Below, piece by piece: positions 9,133 through 18,682 of a stretch of DNA of 64,000 nucleotides. Position 1 is the stretch's first letter. Each line of letters starts with the position of its first letter. The notes below the pieces were generated by a model, which had not been told where the DNA came from, made no database searches, and worked only from the letters and a program-made list of their open reading frames with translations. A program made the translations under genes and the position numbers. This DNA is from Collinsella sp. BA40. Lineage in GTDB: Bacteria > Actinomycetota > Coriobacteriia > Coriobacteriales > Coriobacteriaceae. The stretch is taken from NCBI RefSeq assembly GCF_008014645.1, contig NZ_VOWY01000001.1, positions 185,479 through 249,478 of the forward strand, read 5' to 3'.

Positions 9133-9353
9133 GCGCCTGGGTTGCCACGGCTCGCTCGTTGTGCCGCGACCCGCACCCCGTGCGCGGGCTGAAGCGGGCG
9201 CTGGCGCCGGTGCGCGCGTGGTTCTTCTCGGATGCGTGGAGCGCGGCTGCAGCGTGGTTCGCGCTCGCGCTCGCGCTTCTAGCGATTCTGGTCTGGTATT
9301 TCGTGCTGTCGCCGTACGGGGCTCCCGCCGCGCCCGCGTACGCGGCCTACTAG
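9129..9353 (+). CDS. Small single-pass membrane protein, possibly DltX-like
   Basis: This 74-residue protein has a basic N-terminus and one hydrophobic segment (about residues 38-60, ending ILVWYFVLSPYG), followed by an Ala/Pro/Tyr-rich tail. DltX proteins of Gram-positive dlt operons are also short single-pass proteins with an aromatic C-terminal tail, so the position and shape fit, although DltX is usually first in the operon and about 50 residues. GTG 9129 overlaps the dltC stop and the gene ends one base before the next dltD copy. The assignment is by context, not clear similarity. Confidence 0.6.
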   Translation: MSAWVATARSLCRDPHPVRGLKRALAPVRAWFFSDAWSAAAAWFALALALLAILVWYFVLSPYGAPAAPAYAAY

Positions 9354-9354
9354 C

Positions 9355-10590
9355 ATGCGGGCCGGCTTGCGTGGACCCGTGCGAAGGGCCGGCGCGGTCG
9401 CGCTGGCTGCGGCGTTGGCGGCGTGCTCGTTCGCGGGCGCCGGCGTCGTGGCCCGTCGCTCCGATGCGCACGCGGCGCGGCAGCTCTATCCAACGCGTGA
9501 GCAGCTTCTCGATTACTCCTATATCCGCTCGTTCTACGACGAGCGCCGCGCTGCCGGCTACGACACGCATCTCGTGCTGGGGTCGTCGGAGCTCTATCCC
9601 GCGCCCGGTCTTCTGTACCATCCCACCACGATGCTCGCGGGTTCGCAGACGGGCGTCGACGCGCTGATGCTGGGGCGCCCGGGCTGCTCGGACGTCTGGC
9701 AGGCGGTGGAGCTGGGGGCGCTCGCGCGGGATGGGGCGCCGAAGCGCGTCGTGCTCATCCCCAGCATGCTGTGGTATACCGCGGGGCGCGACCCGCAGGC
9801 GGATTACCCGGGCATCTTCTCGCGGGGCACCTACGACGCCTTCATCGCGCAAGATCGCATCTCGGATGAGAGCAAGCAATGGGTTGCGCGTCGACTGCGG
9901 GCGTACGGCGTCATGGTCGACGAACCGCGCGGGGCGCTTGGCCGCGCGGCCTCCATGGTGGACGGCGGCGTCGCGGCGGAGCTCGAGACGATCCGCCGCA
10001 TCCTGTCGCCCGCGCATGATGCCGCGGCTCCCGTCATGCGTCCGCCGCGCGCGAACGGCGCCCGCGGATCGGCTGCGCAAGCGTCCGCGCCGCCGCATGA
10101 GCCGCGATGGGAAGACCTCTATCGCCGTGCGCACGCGGCGAGCGAGCTTTCGCACGAGGGGAGCGACAACGGTTGCTATCGTTCGTGGAACGAGCGCGGT
10201 CTCGAGCGTTTCACGCGTCGGGCGCGCGAGTGGGAGGAGCGCGGGTCGGGCGAGCTGAGCACGCAGGAGCTCGAGGATTTCGAGCAGACGCTGTCGATCT
10301 GCCGTCAGCTGGGCCTCGAGGCGTGCGTGCTCATCCAGCCCGTGAACGGCTTCTTGTACGACCAGACGGTGTACGGCCGCGAGGTTCGCTCCCGTTATTA
10401 CCAGATGCTGCGTGATGCGTGCACGCGGGCGAACGTAGCCTATGCGGACCTTTCATCGCATGAGTACGACCCGCTGTTCTTCCGCGACGACAACCATCCG
10501 TCGAGCGTGGGCGCGCTGTACTACGCGCGGGCGATGTGGACGTATCTGGCGGGCGGAGCCCCCGATGTCTCCTCGCTGGGCGCTCCCTAG
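9355..10590 (+). CDS. dltD: DltD-like D-alanyl transfer protein, second copy
   Basis: This 411-residue paralogue of the protein at 6478 shares its layout: a hydrophobic N-terminus with a possible lipobox (LAAC, Cys 24), LGSSEL near residue 75, a Pro/Ala/Arg-rich low-complexity insert, FLYDQTVYGREVR and SSHEYDPLFFRDDNHPSSVG. The Asp three residues before the His is kept, so this copy looks catalytically canonical. It sits last in the operon, where dltD normally is. Start ATG 9355 follows the previous stop directly, and a strong bidirectional terminator lies 5 nt downstream. The two copies are diverged, which argues against a recent duplication. Confidence 0.82.
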   Translation: MRAGLRGPVRRAGAVALAAALAACSFAGAGVVARRSDAHAARQLYPTREQLLDYSYIRSFYDERRAAGYDTHLVLGSSELYPAPGLLYHPTTMLAGSQTGVDALMLGRPGCSDVWQAVELGALARDGAPKRVVLIPSMLWYTAGRDPQADYPGIFSRGTYDAFIAQDRISDESKQWVARRLRAYGVMVDEPRGALGRAASMVDGGVAAELETIRRILSPAHDAAAPVMRPPRANGARGSAAQASAPPHEPRWEDLYRRAHAASELSHEGSDNGCYRSWNERGLERFTRRAREWEERGSGELSTQELEDFEQTLSICRQLGLEACVLIQPVNGFLYDQTVYGREVRSRYYQMLRDACTRANVAYADLSSHEYDPLFFRDDNHPSSVGALYYARAMWTYLAGGAPDVSSLGAP

Positions 10591-10594
10591 TGAA

Positions 10595-10644
10595 AAAGCC
10601 TCCCGGATTCCATGGCTCGTCTGGGCCCGGATCCGGGAGGCTTT
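10595..10644. terminator. Bidirectional terminator between dlt operon and hom
   Basis: A 14-bp perfect stem, AAAGCCTCCCGGAT (10595-10608) with ATCCGGGAGGCTTT (10631-10644), has A-rich sequence on the left and T-rich on the right. It can end transcription from both converging genes. Confidence 0.85.
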
Positions 10645-10675
10645 GCGTATGCCGCGGTGCGCGCGGACGGCGGCG

Positions 10676-11995
10676 CTAGTTCGCGCAGGCGCCCTTGCTC
10701 CAGGCGGCAACATCCTCGATACGGATGACGGATGCGACCGCGGTATCGCCCAGGTCGCGCGCGAGGGCGTCGACCGCGGCGTTCAGTGCGCCTTCGACGC
10801 AGATGTCGGTGATGACGACCGCGGCGCCGGCATCGACGCGCTCTGCTCGCTGCACCGGGACGCCGCCGGCCGCGAGCGTCGCCACGGCGGCGTCCAGCGC
10901 GTCCGGGCGCCCGTCGAGCGCGAGGCGGATGTAGTAGCCGGCCTCCAGCTCCTCGATGGGCCGGATGGCGAGCGTGCGCTGCACGGGCTCGGGCTCGGGC
11001 AGCGGGGCGCCTCCGCGCGTCATCGCGTCGGCGAGCGCGAGCACGTCGCCAACGACGGCGCTTGCGGTGGGGAAGGCGCCCGCGCCCGCGCCGTAGAACA
11101 TCGTCTCGCCCACGGCGTCGCCTACCACGAACACGGCGTTCATGGCACCCGATACGGAGGCGAGCTGGTGGGTGGCGGGAATCATCGTGGGATGCACGCG
11201 CACGTCGATGCCCTCGGGCGTGTTGCGCCCGATGGCGAGCAGCTTGATGGCGTAGCCGAGCGACCGCGCGATGGCGATATCGTCCGCGCCGACTTGGCGG
11301 ATGCCCTGCATGTAGACATCGTCGGTGGTCACGCGCGAATGGAAGCCGATGGAGGAGAGGATGGCGATCTTGCTGGCGGCATCGAAGCCGTCGACGTCGG
11401 CGGAGGGGTCGGCTTCGGCATAGCCAAGGCGCTGCGCGTCGGACAGGACCTCCTCGAAGCCCAGGCCCTCGTCGGCCATGCGCGAGAGGATGTAGTTGGT
11501 GGTGCCGTTCATGATGCCGGCGATGGTAAGGATCTTGTTGCCCGCGAGGTCGTGCTCGAGGACGCTGACGATCGGGATGCCGCCCGCCGCCGCGGCCTCG
11601 CAGCGCAGCTGGACGCCTGCGTCTGCAGCTGCCTGCGCGAGCTTCTCGACATGGCGTCCCAGCAGGGCCTTGTTGGCACTCACCATATGCTTGCCGTTGG
11701 CGAACGCGGTCTGGAAGATCTCGGTGGCGGGATGCTCGCCGCCGATGAGCTCGACGACGATATCGACGGCGGGGTCGTTGACGACGTCGTTCCAGTTGGA
11801 CGTGAAGCGATCCTGCGGGATCCCCAGCTCCTCCGCAACGCTTGGATCGAGTGCGCACGCCCGTGCGATCGTCAGGTCGATGCCGTGGTTCGCGCGGTAG
11901 TCGTCGCGGTGCATCTGGATCAGGCGGACCACGCCGCCTCCCACCGTGCCGAGTCCGATGATGCCGATGCCGACGGAGCGGGTGGATGCTGTCAT
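10676..11995 (-). CDS. hom: Homoserine dehydrogenase with ACT domain
   Basis: This 439-residue enzyme makes homoserine from aspartate semialdehyde, the branch to threonine and methionine. The N-terminal Rossmann motif GIIGLGTVGGGVV is at residues 10-22; the catalytic core shows SANKALL, AAAAGGIPIV, IMNGTTNYIL and the GYAEADPSADVDGFDAASK block. The last 80 or so residues (AIRPIEELEAGYYIRL onward) form an ACT domain, implying feedback control, typically by threonine. It is monocistronic here, convergent with the dlt operon and ending at the shared terminator. GGAAAG lies 5 nt before the ATG. Confidence 0.93.
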   Translation of the reverse strand: MTASTRSVGIGIIGLGTVGGGVVRLIQMHRDDYRANHGIDLTIARACALDPSVAEELGIPQDRFTSNWNDVVNDPAVDIVVELIGGEHPATEIFQTAFANGKHMVSANKALLGRHVEKLAQAAADAGVQLRCEAAAAGGIPIVSVLEHDLAGNKILTIAGIMNGTTNYILSRMADEGLGFEEVLSDAQRLGYAEADPSADVDGFDAASKIAILSSIGFHSRVTTDDVYMQGIRQVGADDIAIARSLGYAIKLLAIGRNTPEGIDVRVHPTMIPATHQLASVSGAMNAVFVVGDAVGETMFYGAGAGAFPTASAVVGDVLALADAMTRGGAPLPEPEPVQRTLAIRPIEELEAGYYIRLALDGRPDALDAAVATLAAGGVPVQRAERVDAGAAVVITDICVEGALNAAVDALARDLGDTAVASVIRIEDVAAWSKGACAN

Positions 11996-12330
11996 GGCGC
12001 TTCCTTTCTGCCCGGCGCGGCCGGGGCGAGCGTGTTGGCGTGTGCTTGTATTCTAGCGAAGCCGCAGTCCCTGCCGAAACAGAGTTGTTACATTGCGTCC
12101 AGGGCTGTTCAATATTAGCCGTGAACTGGTAATACCTGGTGCTGCTTTAATCCGTAAAAGCGTTTATATGGGCAAATGGCGAGTTTAGCTGAATAAAGTG
12201 CTCGCCAAGGAGAGCCGAAGCGAGTAAGGTACAACTCACGCACGCACTCCACTTCGATGAAGTGCCGCGTATCCGTTGGAAGTCCGGCCGCGCGATGTCG
12301 GGGCCGGTGCGCACTCGAGAGGAGAGCCGC
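11996..12330. promoter_or_regulatory. hom / liv divergent intergenic region with structured leader
   Basis: This gap of about 335 bp separates hom from the liv operon. It is less GC-rich between 12080 and 12200. A weak TTGTTA (12085-12090) with CAATAT (12110-12115) could be the liv promoter. The leader contains hairpins GGCGAG...CTCGCC (12178-12206) and ACTTC-GAT-GAAGT (12250-12262). I see no known riboswitch and no convincing leader peptide. GAGAGGAGAG before ATG 12331 is the ribosome-binding site. Confidence 0.35.
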
Positions 12331-13503
12331 ATGTCGTATCAAAACGCATTCAACCCTGTTCTGGATCGCAGGAGCATTATCGCTGGCGTAGCCGGACTAG
12401 GGGCTGCGGGCATTCTTGCCGGCTGCTCCGGGGCGGGCGCGTCCGGCGATTCCGGCGCCGCGGCTTTCAAGATCGGCTCCATGGGGCCCCTGACCGGTCC
12501 CGCGGCTTCCTACGGTACGTCCGTCACCGGCGGCGCCGAGCTGGGATGCAAGGATTTCTCGACCGATGAGCTGCCCCTCGTCTTCAAGGCCGAGGACGAC
12601 GTCGCCGATGGCGAGAAGGCGGTGAACGCTTTCAACAGCCTGGCCGACTGGGGCATGCAGGCACTCGTGGGCCCCACCACGACGGGCTGCTCGCTCGCCG
12701 TCGCCCAGGAGGCCGAGAGCGCGCATCTGTTCATGATCACCCCGTCGGCCACCGCCCCGGATGTTACGGACGGCAAGACCGTTGTGTTCCGTGCGTGCTA
12801 CAACGACCCCGCGATCGGCGTTCATTCCGCCGAGTGGCTTGCCAAGAACTTCCCCGACGAGAAGATCGCCACCTTCCATAACGCGGGCGATACCTACTCG
12901 GCCGGCGTGCACGACGCCTTCCTCCAGAAGTCCGAGGAGCTCAAGCTCGATATCGTCGACAAGGAGACCTTCAAGGACGACTCCGCAACCAGCTTCACCA
13001 ACCAGCTGACCAAGGCCAAGAGCGCCGGCGCCACGCTGATCTTCGCCCCCATCTATTACACCCCCGCGTCCGTCATGCTTACCAACGCGCACGATATGGG
13101 CTACGACGTCAAGGTCATGGGCTGCGACGGCATGGACGGCATCCTGGGCGTCGAGGGCTTCGATGCCGCGCTCGCCGAGGGCCTCTACCTCATGACCCCC
13201 TTCTCGGCGGACGACCCCAAGAACGCCTCGTTCGTGAGCGCCTACAAGGAGGCGTACGGCGAGCTGCCCGACCAGTTCGCCGCCGACGCGTATGACTCGG
13301 TCCATGCCATCGCCCTCGCGCTCGCCGAGGCGGGTCTTTCTCCCGATGCCGATCCGGCTGAGGTCGCCGACGCGCTGCCCGAGGCCATGACCAAGGTCAA
13401 GGTCGAGGGCCTTACCGGCACCCTGACGTGGAACGATCGCGGCGAGGTCGAGAAGGAGACGACCGTCTACGTCATCCAGGATGGAAAGTACGTGCTGGCG
13501 TAG
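12331..13503 (+). CDS. livJ: Branched-chain amino acid ABC transporter, binding lipoprotein
   Basis: This 390-residue LivJ/LivK-type (periplasmic-binding type I) protein has a DRRSII twin-arginine-like start and a lipobox (GILAGCSGAG, Cys about residue 32), so it is a membrane-anchored receptor. The mature domain opens with FKIGSMGPLTGPAASYGTS and has the IPLVSPSATA-equivalent MITPSATAPDVT and FADDSATSFTNQL-like segments of the family. It heads the livJHMGF cluster. ATG 12331 is chosen because GGAGAG lies just upstream and the longer frame (from 12262) has no signal-peptide logic. Confidence 0.9.
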   Translation: MSYQNAFNPVLDRRSIIAGVAGLGAAGILAGCSGAGASGDSGAAAFKIGSMGPLTGPAASYGTSVTGGAELGCKDFSTDELPLVFKAEDDVADGEKAVNAFNSLADWGMQALVGPTTTGCSLAVAQEAESAHLFMITPSATAPDVTDGKTVVFRACYNDPAIGVHSAEWLAKNFPDEKIATFHNAGDTYSAGVHDAFLQKSEELKLDIVDKETFKDDSATSFTNQLTKAKSAGATLIFAPIYYTPASVMLTNAHDMGYDVKVMGCDGMDGILGVEGFDAALAEGLYLMTPFSADDPKNASFVSAYKEAYGELPDQFAADAYDSVHAIALALAEAGLSPDADPAEVADALPEAMTKVKVEGLTGTLTWNDRGEVEKETTVYVIQDGKYVLA

Positions 13504-13636
13504 GGCTCATCCACCTTCGCAATTGTTCCGCTACAAGATGATATCGGCGCAGGGACCAGGGCTTGCAAGCCTTCGCCCCTGCGCTCGGCTGCAGGGGGCG
13601 TCGTCCCCCGCCATGCGAAGAAAGGGGGATTCGCGC

Positions 13637-14518
13637 ATGTCGGTCTTCTTGCAATACCTCGCCAACGGCCTCACGATGGGCAGCGTGTACGCGATCATCG
13701 CACTCGGCTACACCATGGTCTACGGCATCGCCAAGATGCTCAACTTCGCCCATGGCGACGTCATCATGATCGGTGCGTATATCTCGTTCTGCGTCACCTC
13801 GTATCTCGAGCTGCCCGCCATCGTCTCGGTGCTCGCCGCCGTGGCCGTCTGCACCGCGCTGGGCATCCTTATCGAGGGCTTGGCCTACAAGCCGCTGCGC
13901 CAGGCGGGCCCGCTGGCGGTTCTCATCACCGCTATCGGCGTCTCGTATTTCCTGCAAAACGCCGCCCAGCTCATCTGGGGCGCCACGCCTAAGAACTTCA
14001 CCTCCATCGTGAGCTTCCCGGTGCCCGAGGGCTTGCGTGCCTACAACGTGTCGGCCGTGGGCATCGTGACGGTGGTCGCGTGCCTCGTCATCATGGCGGG
14101 CCTCATGTGGTTCACGGGTAGGACGAAGATGGGCAAGGCTATGCGCGCCTGCTCCGAGGACAAGGCCGCGGCGCAGCTCATGGGCATCAACGTCAACCGC
14201 ACCATCTCCATGACGTTCGCCATCGGAAGCGCGCTGGCCGCCATCGCGGGCGTCCTGCTGTGCTCCTATTCGCCGGTGCTGCAGCCCACTACGGGCTCCA
14301 TGCCCGGTATCAAGGCGTTCACCGCGGCCGTTTTCGGCGGCATCGGATCGATTCCCGGCGCCTTCGTGGGCGGCATCCTGCTCGGCATCATCGAGGCCAT
14401 GGCGCAGGCGTATATCTCCACGAGCCTGGCGAATTCCATCGTGTTCGGCGTGCTCATCGTGGTGCTCCTCGTCAAGCCGGCGGGCCTGTTCGGCAAGTAC
14501 GTCCCCGAGAAGGTGTAG
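13637..14518 (+). CDS. livH: Branched-chain amino acid permease LivH
   Basis: This 293-residue membrane protein with about eight helices begins FLQYLANGLTMGSVYAIIALGYTMVYG and has MLNFAHGD, both standard LivH signatures, plus the RTKMGKAMRACSEDKAAAQLMGIN cytoplasmic loop that meets the ATPases. ATG 13637 follows AAGGGGGA. A 133-nt gap after livJ contains GC-rich repeats able to form hairpins, which may lower expression of the membrane part relative to the binding protein. Confidence 0.92.
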   Translation: MSVFLQYLANGLTMGSVYAIIALGYTMVYGIAKMLNFAHGDVIMIGAYISFCVTSYLELPAIVSVLAAVAVCTALGILIEGLAYKPLRQAGPLAVLITAIGVSYFLQNAAQLIWGATPKNFTSIVSFPVPEGLRAYNVSAVGIVTVVACLVIMAGLMWFTGRTKMGKAMRACSEDKAAAQLMGINVNRTISMTFAIGSALAAIAGVLLCSYSPVLQPTTGSMPGIKAFTAAVFGGIGSIPGAFVGGILLGIIEAMAQAYISTSLANSIVFGVLIVVLLVKPAGLFGKYVPEKV

Positions 14519-14521
14519 GTG

Positions 14522-15602
14522 ATGGCGGTGATGAAGTTCTTGCGCGACAAGAGGACCCGACGCGACCTGCTCACCTATGCGCTCGTCATCGCGGTCTTCG
14601 CCGTCGTCTACGTCATGCAGGCGAACCACATGATCCCGCGCATGATCGCGGGGCAGCTCGTTCCCATCTGCGCCTACGTCGTCATGGCGCTTTCCCTCAA
14701 CCTGGTGGTCGGCGTCGCCGGCGACCTCTCGCTCGGACATGCCGGCTTCATGAGCGTCGGCGCCTACACCGGCATCGTCGCCGCGATGGGGCTGTCCGAG
14801 GTCATCCCCGATGACGGCCTGCGCCTGATCGTCGCCATGGCGGTGGGCGCGGCCTCTGCGGCGCTCGCGGGCTTTTTGGTGGGGATCCCGGTTCTGCGCC
14901 TGTCCGGCGACTACCTCGCGATCGTGACGCTGGCGTTCGGGGAGATCATCAAGGAGATCGTCACCTGCCTGATCGTGGGCGTGGACGAGCGCGGGCTGCA
15001 TGTGCTGTTCAACCTTACGGGCAGCCTCTCGGTGAGCGATCTCAATCTCGCCGAGGGCGGTATCGCCATCATCAAGGGCGCCCAGGGCGCGTCGGGCGTG
15101 TCGGTCATCTCGACGTTCGCAGCCGGCTTCCTGCTCGTCATGGTAACCCTCGTCGTCGTGCTCAACCTGGTGCGCAGCCGTACCGGCCGCGCCATCATGG
15201 CCGTGCGCGACAACCGCATCGCCGCCGAGAGCGTGGGCATCTCCACGACCCGCTACCGCATGATCGCCTTCGTCGTCTCCGCCGCCCTCGCCGGCGCCGC
15301 GGGCGCCCTGTTCGGCAACGGCTTCTCGCAGCTGTCGGCTACCAAGTTCGATTTCAACACCTCCATCCTCATCTTGGTGTTCGTGGTCCTGGGCGGCTTG
15401 GGCAATATGCGCGGATCGATGGTCGCGGCCATCGCGCTCACGATCCTGCCCGAGGCCCTGCGGCAGTTCTCCGATTACCGCATGCTCGTCTACGCGGTCG
15501 TCCTTATCCTGGTCATGATCATCTCCAACAACGATACGTTGAAGAGCGCCGCGCATCGCGTGGCCTCAAGGTTCGCCTCGCGCCGGAAGGAGGTGGGCGC
15601 CG

Positions 15603-15610
<8 letters not shown>
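14522..15610 (+). CDS. livM: Branched-chain amino acid permease LivM
   Basis: This 362-residue second permease has about ten helices. Family blocks include ALSLNLVVGVAGDLSLGHAGFMSVGAYTG, RLSGDYLAIVTLAFGEI and SRTGRAIMAVRDNRIAAESVGI. It forms the channel with LivH. An in-frame GTG (14519) precedes the ATG at 14522; both are possible starts. It ends inside livG, so the genes are translationally coupled. Confidence 0.92.
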
Positions 15611-16454
<844 letters not shown>

Positions 16455-16457
16455 CGG

Positions 16458-17174
16458 ATGGCGCAGCGTATTATGAGCGTCGAGCACATCAACGTGTACT
16501 ACGGCGCGATCCATGCGATCAAAGACGTGTCCTTCGACGTGGACGAGGGCGAGATCGTGGCTTTGATCGGCGCCAACGGCGCGGGCAAGTCCACCACGCT
16601 CAAGACGCTCTCGGGCCTGCTGCGTTCAACGACGGGCGCCATCGAGTTCATGGGCGAGGATATCATGCACACCATGCCCGATGTCCTGGTGGGCAAGGGC
16701 TTGGCGCACGTTCCCGAGGGGCGTCGCGTGTTCCAGCAGATGACCGTGGAGGAGAATCTTGAGATGGGGGCCTATACGCGCCCCAATTCCGAGATCGCCC
16801 CGGGCCTCGAGCGCGTGTACGCGCACTTCCCGCGCTTGAAGGAGCGCCGCGGCCAGGTGTCGGGCACCCTGTCCGGCGGCGAGCAGCAGATGCTTGCCAT
16901 GGGTCGCGCGCTCATGAGCTCGCCCAAACTGCTCATGCTCGACGAGCCCTCGATGGGCCTGGCCCCGCTGCTCATCGAGCAGATCTTCCAGATCGTGCAG
17001 GAGCTGCACGCCGCCGGCACCACCATCTTGCTGGTCGAGCAAAACGCGCAGATGGCGCTTTCCATCGCCTCGCGCGCCTACGTTATGGAGACCGGTCGCG
17101 TGACCCTCTCGGGAACGGGTGCCGAGCTGCTCGATAACGACGAGGTGCGCAAGGCGTACCTTGGCGGAAACTAG
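16458..17174 (+). CDS. livF: Branched-chain amino acid ABC transporter ATPase LivF
   Basis: This 238-residue ATPase has Walker A GANGAGKST, signature LSGGEQQMLAMGRAL and Walker B LLMLDEPSMGLAP, followed by VEQNAQMALSIASRAYVMETGRV, the LivF C-terminal pattern. It starts 3 nt after livG and closes the operon. A GC-rich hairpin (17185-17221) follows. Confidence 0.92.
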   Translation: MAQRIMSVEHINVYYGAIHAIKDVSFDVDEGEIVALIGANGAGKSTTLKTLSGLLRSTTGAIEFMGEDIMHTMPDVLVGKGLAHVPEGRRVFQQMTVEENLEMGAYTRPNSEIAPGLERVYAHFPRLKERRGQVSGTLSGGEQQMLAMGRALMSSPKLLMLDEPSMGLAPLLIEQIFQIVQELHAAGTTILLVEQNAQMALSIASRAYVMETGRVTLSGTGAELLDNDEVRKAYLGGN

Positions 17175-17184
17175 GATGCTGCTC

Positions 17185-17221
17185 GATGCGCGGCGTGCTC
17201 GTACGGGGCGCGCCGCGCATC
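17185..17221 (+). terminator. GC-rich hairpin after livF
   Basis: GATGCGCGGCG (17185-17195) pairs perfectly with CGCCGCGCATC (17211-17221). There is no T-run, so it is at best a weak or Rho-assisted terminator, or a transcript 3'-end stabiliser. Confidence 0.4.
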
Positions 17222-17304
17222 GCTTGTGCGGCGCGCGTGGCGTGCTTCCGGCCGTGCTAAGATGGGCGCGATCATGGCGGGACGTGCAAAGGGGCGCGAT
17301 ACGG

Positions 17305-18057
17305 GTGGTACAGGTTAATCGTGATGTCGTGCGCGAGTTTTGCGCCGAGAACGCCACGCTCGTGGAGTTCGCACTCGACCGCGGGGCGCGCCGTATCGAG
17401 CTGTGCGACAACCTCGCGGTGGGCGGGACCTCGCCTTCTCCCGGCGTGGTGGCCCGGGTCGTGGAGGTTGCGCATGCTCGCGGAGCCGCGGTGATGTGCA
17501 TGGTGCGCCCGCGCGGCGGCGACTTCGTCTACGACGCCGACGAACTGCGCGCGATGGAGCTGGATATCGAGAGCCATGCGCACCTCGGGGCCGACGGCGT
17601 GGTGTTCGGCTGCGTGGAACCCCTCGACCCGCAGGCGTATCGAGAGGCGCGCACGCGCGAACAGGCCGGGCGCCTGCTGCCCGGCGCCTGCTACGAGGGC
17701 CCGTACGCGCTGGACCGGGCGGCATGCGAGCGCCTGTGCCGGGCTGCGAGCGATGCCGCCCGTCGGCGCGGTCGCGCGTTGGACATCACCTTTCACATGG
17801 CGTTCGACGTCCTGAGCGCGGGCGAGCAGCTCGCCGCCATCGATTGGCTGGCGTCCCGGGGCGTGGCGCGAATCCTCACCCACGGCGGCCCCGCCGGCAC
17901 CGCTATCGCGGACAACCTGGAGCGCTTGCGCGAGCTCATGGCGTATGCCGCAGGCCGCCTCGCCATCCTACCCGGAGCGGGTATCACGCATGCCAACGCG
18001 GCGGATATCGCGGAGGCCCTCGGGGCCGCCGAGCTCCACGGCACGAAGATCGTATAG
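17305..18057 (+). CDS. cutC: CutC-family protein
   Basis: This 250-residue TIM-barrel protein of the CutC family shows VEFALDRGARRIELCDNLAVGGTSPSPG, VMCMVRPRGGDFVYDADEL, GADGVVFGCV, DITFHMAFDV and ILTHGG, the full set of CutC blocks. The family was linked to copper tolerance, but its biochemical activity is uncertain. The start is probably GTG 17305; no ATG fits the family N-terminus. It is monocistronic, 130 bp after livF. Confidence 0.85.
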   Translation: MVQVNRDVVREFCAENATLVEFALDRGARRIELCDNLAVGGTSPSPGVVARVVEVAHARGAAVMCMVRPRGGDFVYDADELRAMELDIESHAHLGADGVVFGCVEPLDPQAYREARTREQAGRLLPGACYEGPYALDRAACERLCRAASDAARRRGRALDITFHMAFDVLSAGEQLAAIDWLASRGVARILTHGGPAGTAIADNLERLRELMAYAAGRLAILPGAGITHANAADIAEALGAAELHGTKIV

Positions 18058-18203
18058 CGGGCCCGATTCGCCCCTTCCTCGCGTTCATGAGGCTGTTCAC
18101 GCCTGATTCGCGCCGCCCACCCGTTTCGTTTCGCACCCCGCGTTCAATCGGGTATGGTGAAAAGCGGATTGCGGATAATCGATGAGTTCCCAGGAGGTGC
18201 GGG

Positions 18204-18455
18204 ATGCCTATCATCATGCGGCTCGATCGCGTCATGGCCGATCGCAAGATGACGTCGCTCGAGCTGGCCGAAAAGGTCGGCATCTCTCCCGTCAACATCT
18301 CCCGCATCAAGACCGGCCGCTTGAAGGGCATTCGCTTCTCCACGCTCACCGCCATGTGCGAGGCGCTCCATTGCAAGCCGGGCGACCTGATCGACTACAT
18401 GTCGGACGAGGAATACGAGGACGCATTCGGCGCGCTGCCCGCGCGCGAGGGATAG
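18204..18455 (+). CDS. Small XRE-family (Cro/C1-type) regulator
   Basis: This 83-residue protein is almost entirely a helix-turn-helix domain (MTSLELAEKVGISPVNISRIKTGRLKGIRFSTLTAMCEAL, then CKPGDLIDYM), the YozG-like group in which the second half recognises a short operator. An AGGAGGTG site precedes ATG 18204. It stands alone between cutC and recJ, so its target is unknown. An acidic tail (DEEYEDAFG) follows the domain. Confidence 0.82.
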   Translation: MPIIMRLDRVMADRKMTSLELAEKVGISPVNISRIKTGRLKGIRFSTLTAMCEALHCKPGDLIDYMSDEEYEDAFGALPAREG

Positions 18456-18526
18456 CCCGCTTCGACGGCGCCCGGCGCATCGTGCCGCCGTTCCCCGAAG
18501 CTCGAGGCGCGTGTCCGCGCCGTGCG

Positions 18527-18532
18527 TATAAT
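18527..18532 (+). promoter_or_regulatory. Candidate -10 box upstream of recJ fusion
   Basis: A perfect TATAAT lies 151 nt before ATG 18683 in otherwise GC-rich sequence. No good -35 hexamer is present at 16-18 nt. The following leader has a GGCCCGCCGCAGCGGGCC hairpin (18550-18567). Confidence 0.45.
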
Positions 18533-18682
18533 AAAGGTGTTCAACAGCTCGGCCCGCCGCAGCGGGCCATACTCTAGGATGTGTTCCTATGCAGCACCTT
18601 TGTATCGCGCGTCCGTCGGTCGCGCCGCCGCTTTCCACCGTTCGCCCCGCGTGCGTCGCCTCGTTGCAGGGGAGGTGCGGCC

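Noticed and set aside
13472..15556. 694-codon minus-strand frame opposite livH-livM
   Set aside because: Low-complexity His/Asp/Glu composition and no start signal; the opposite strand encodes two clear permeases.
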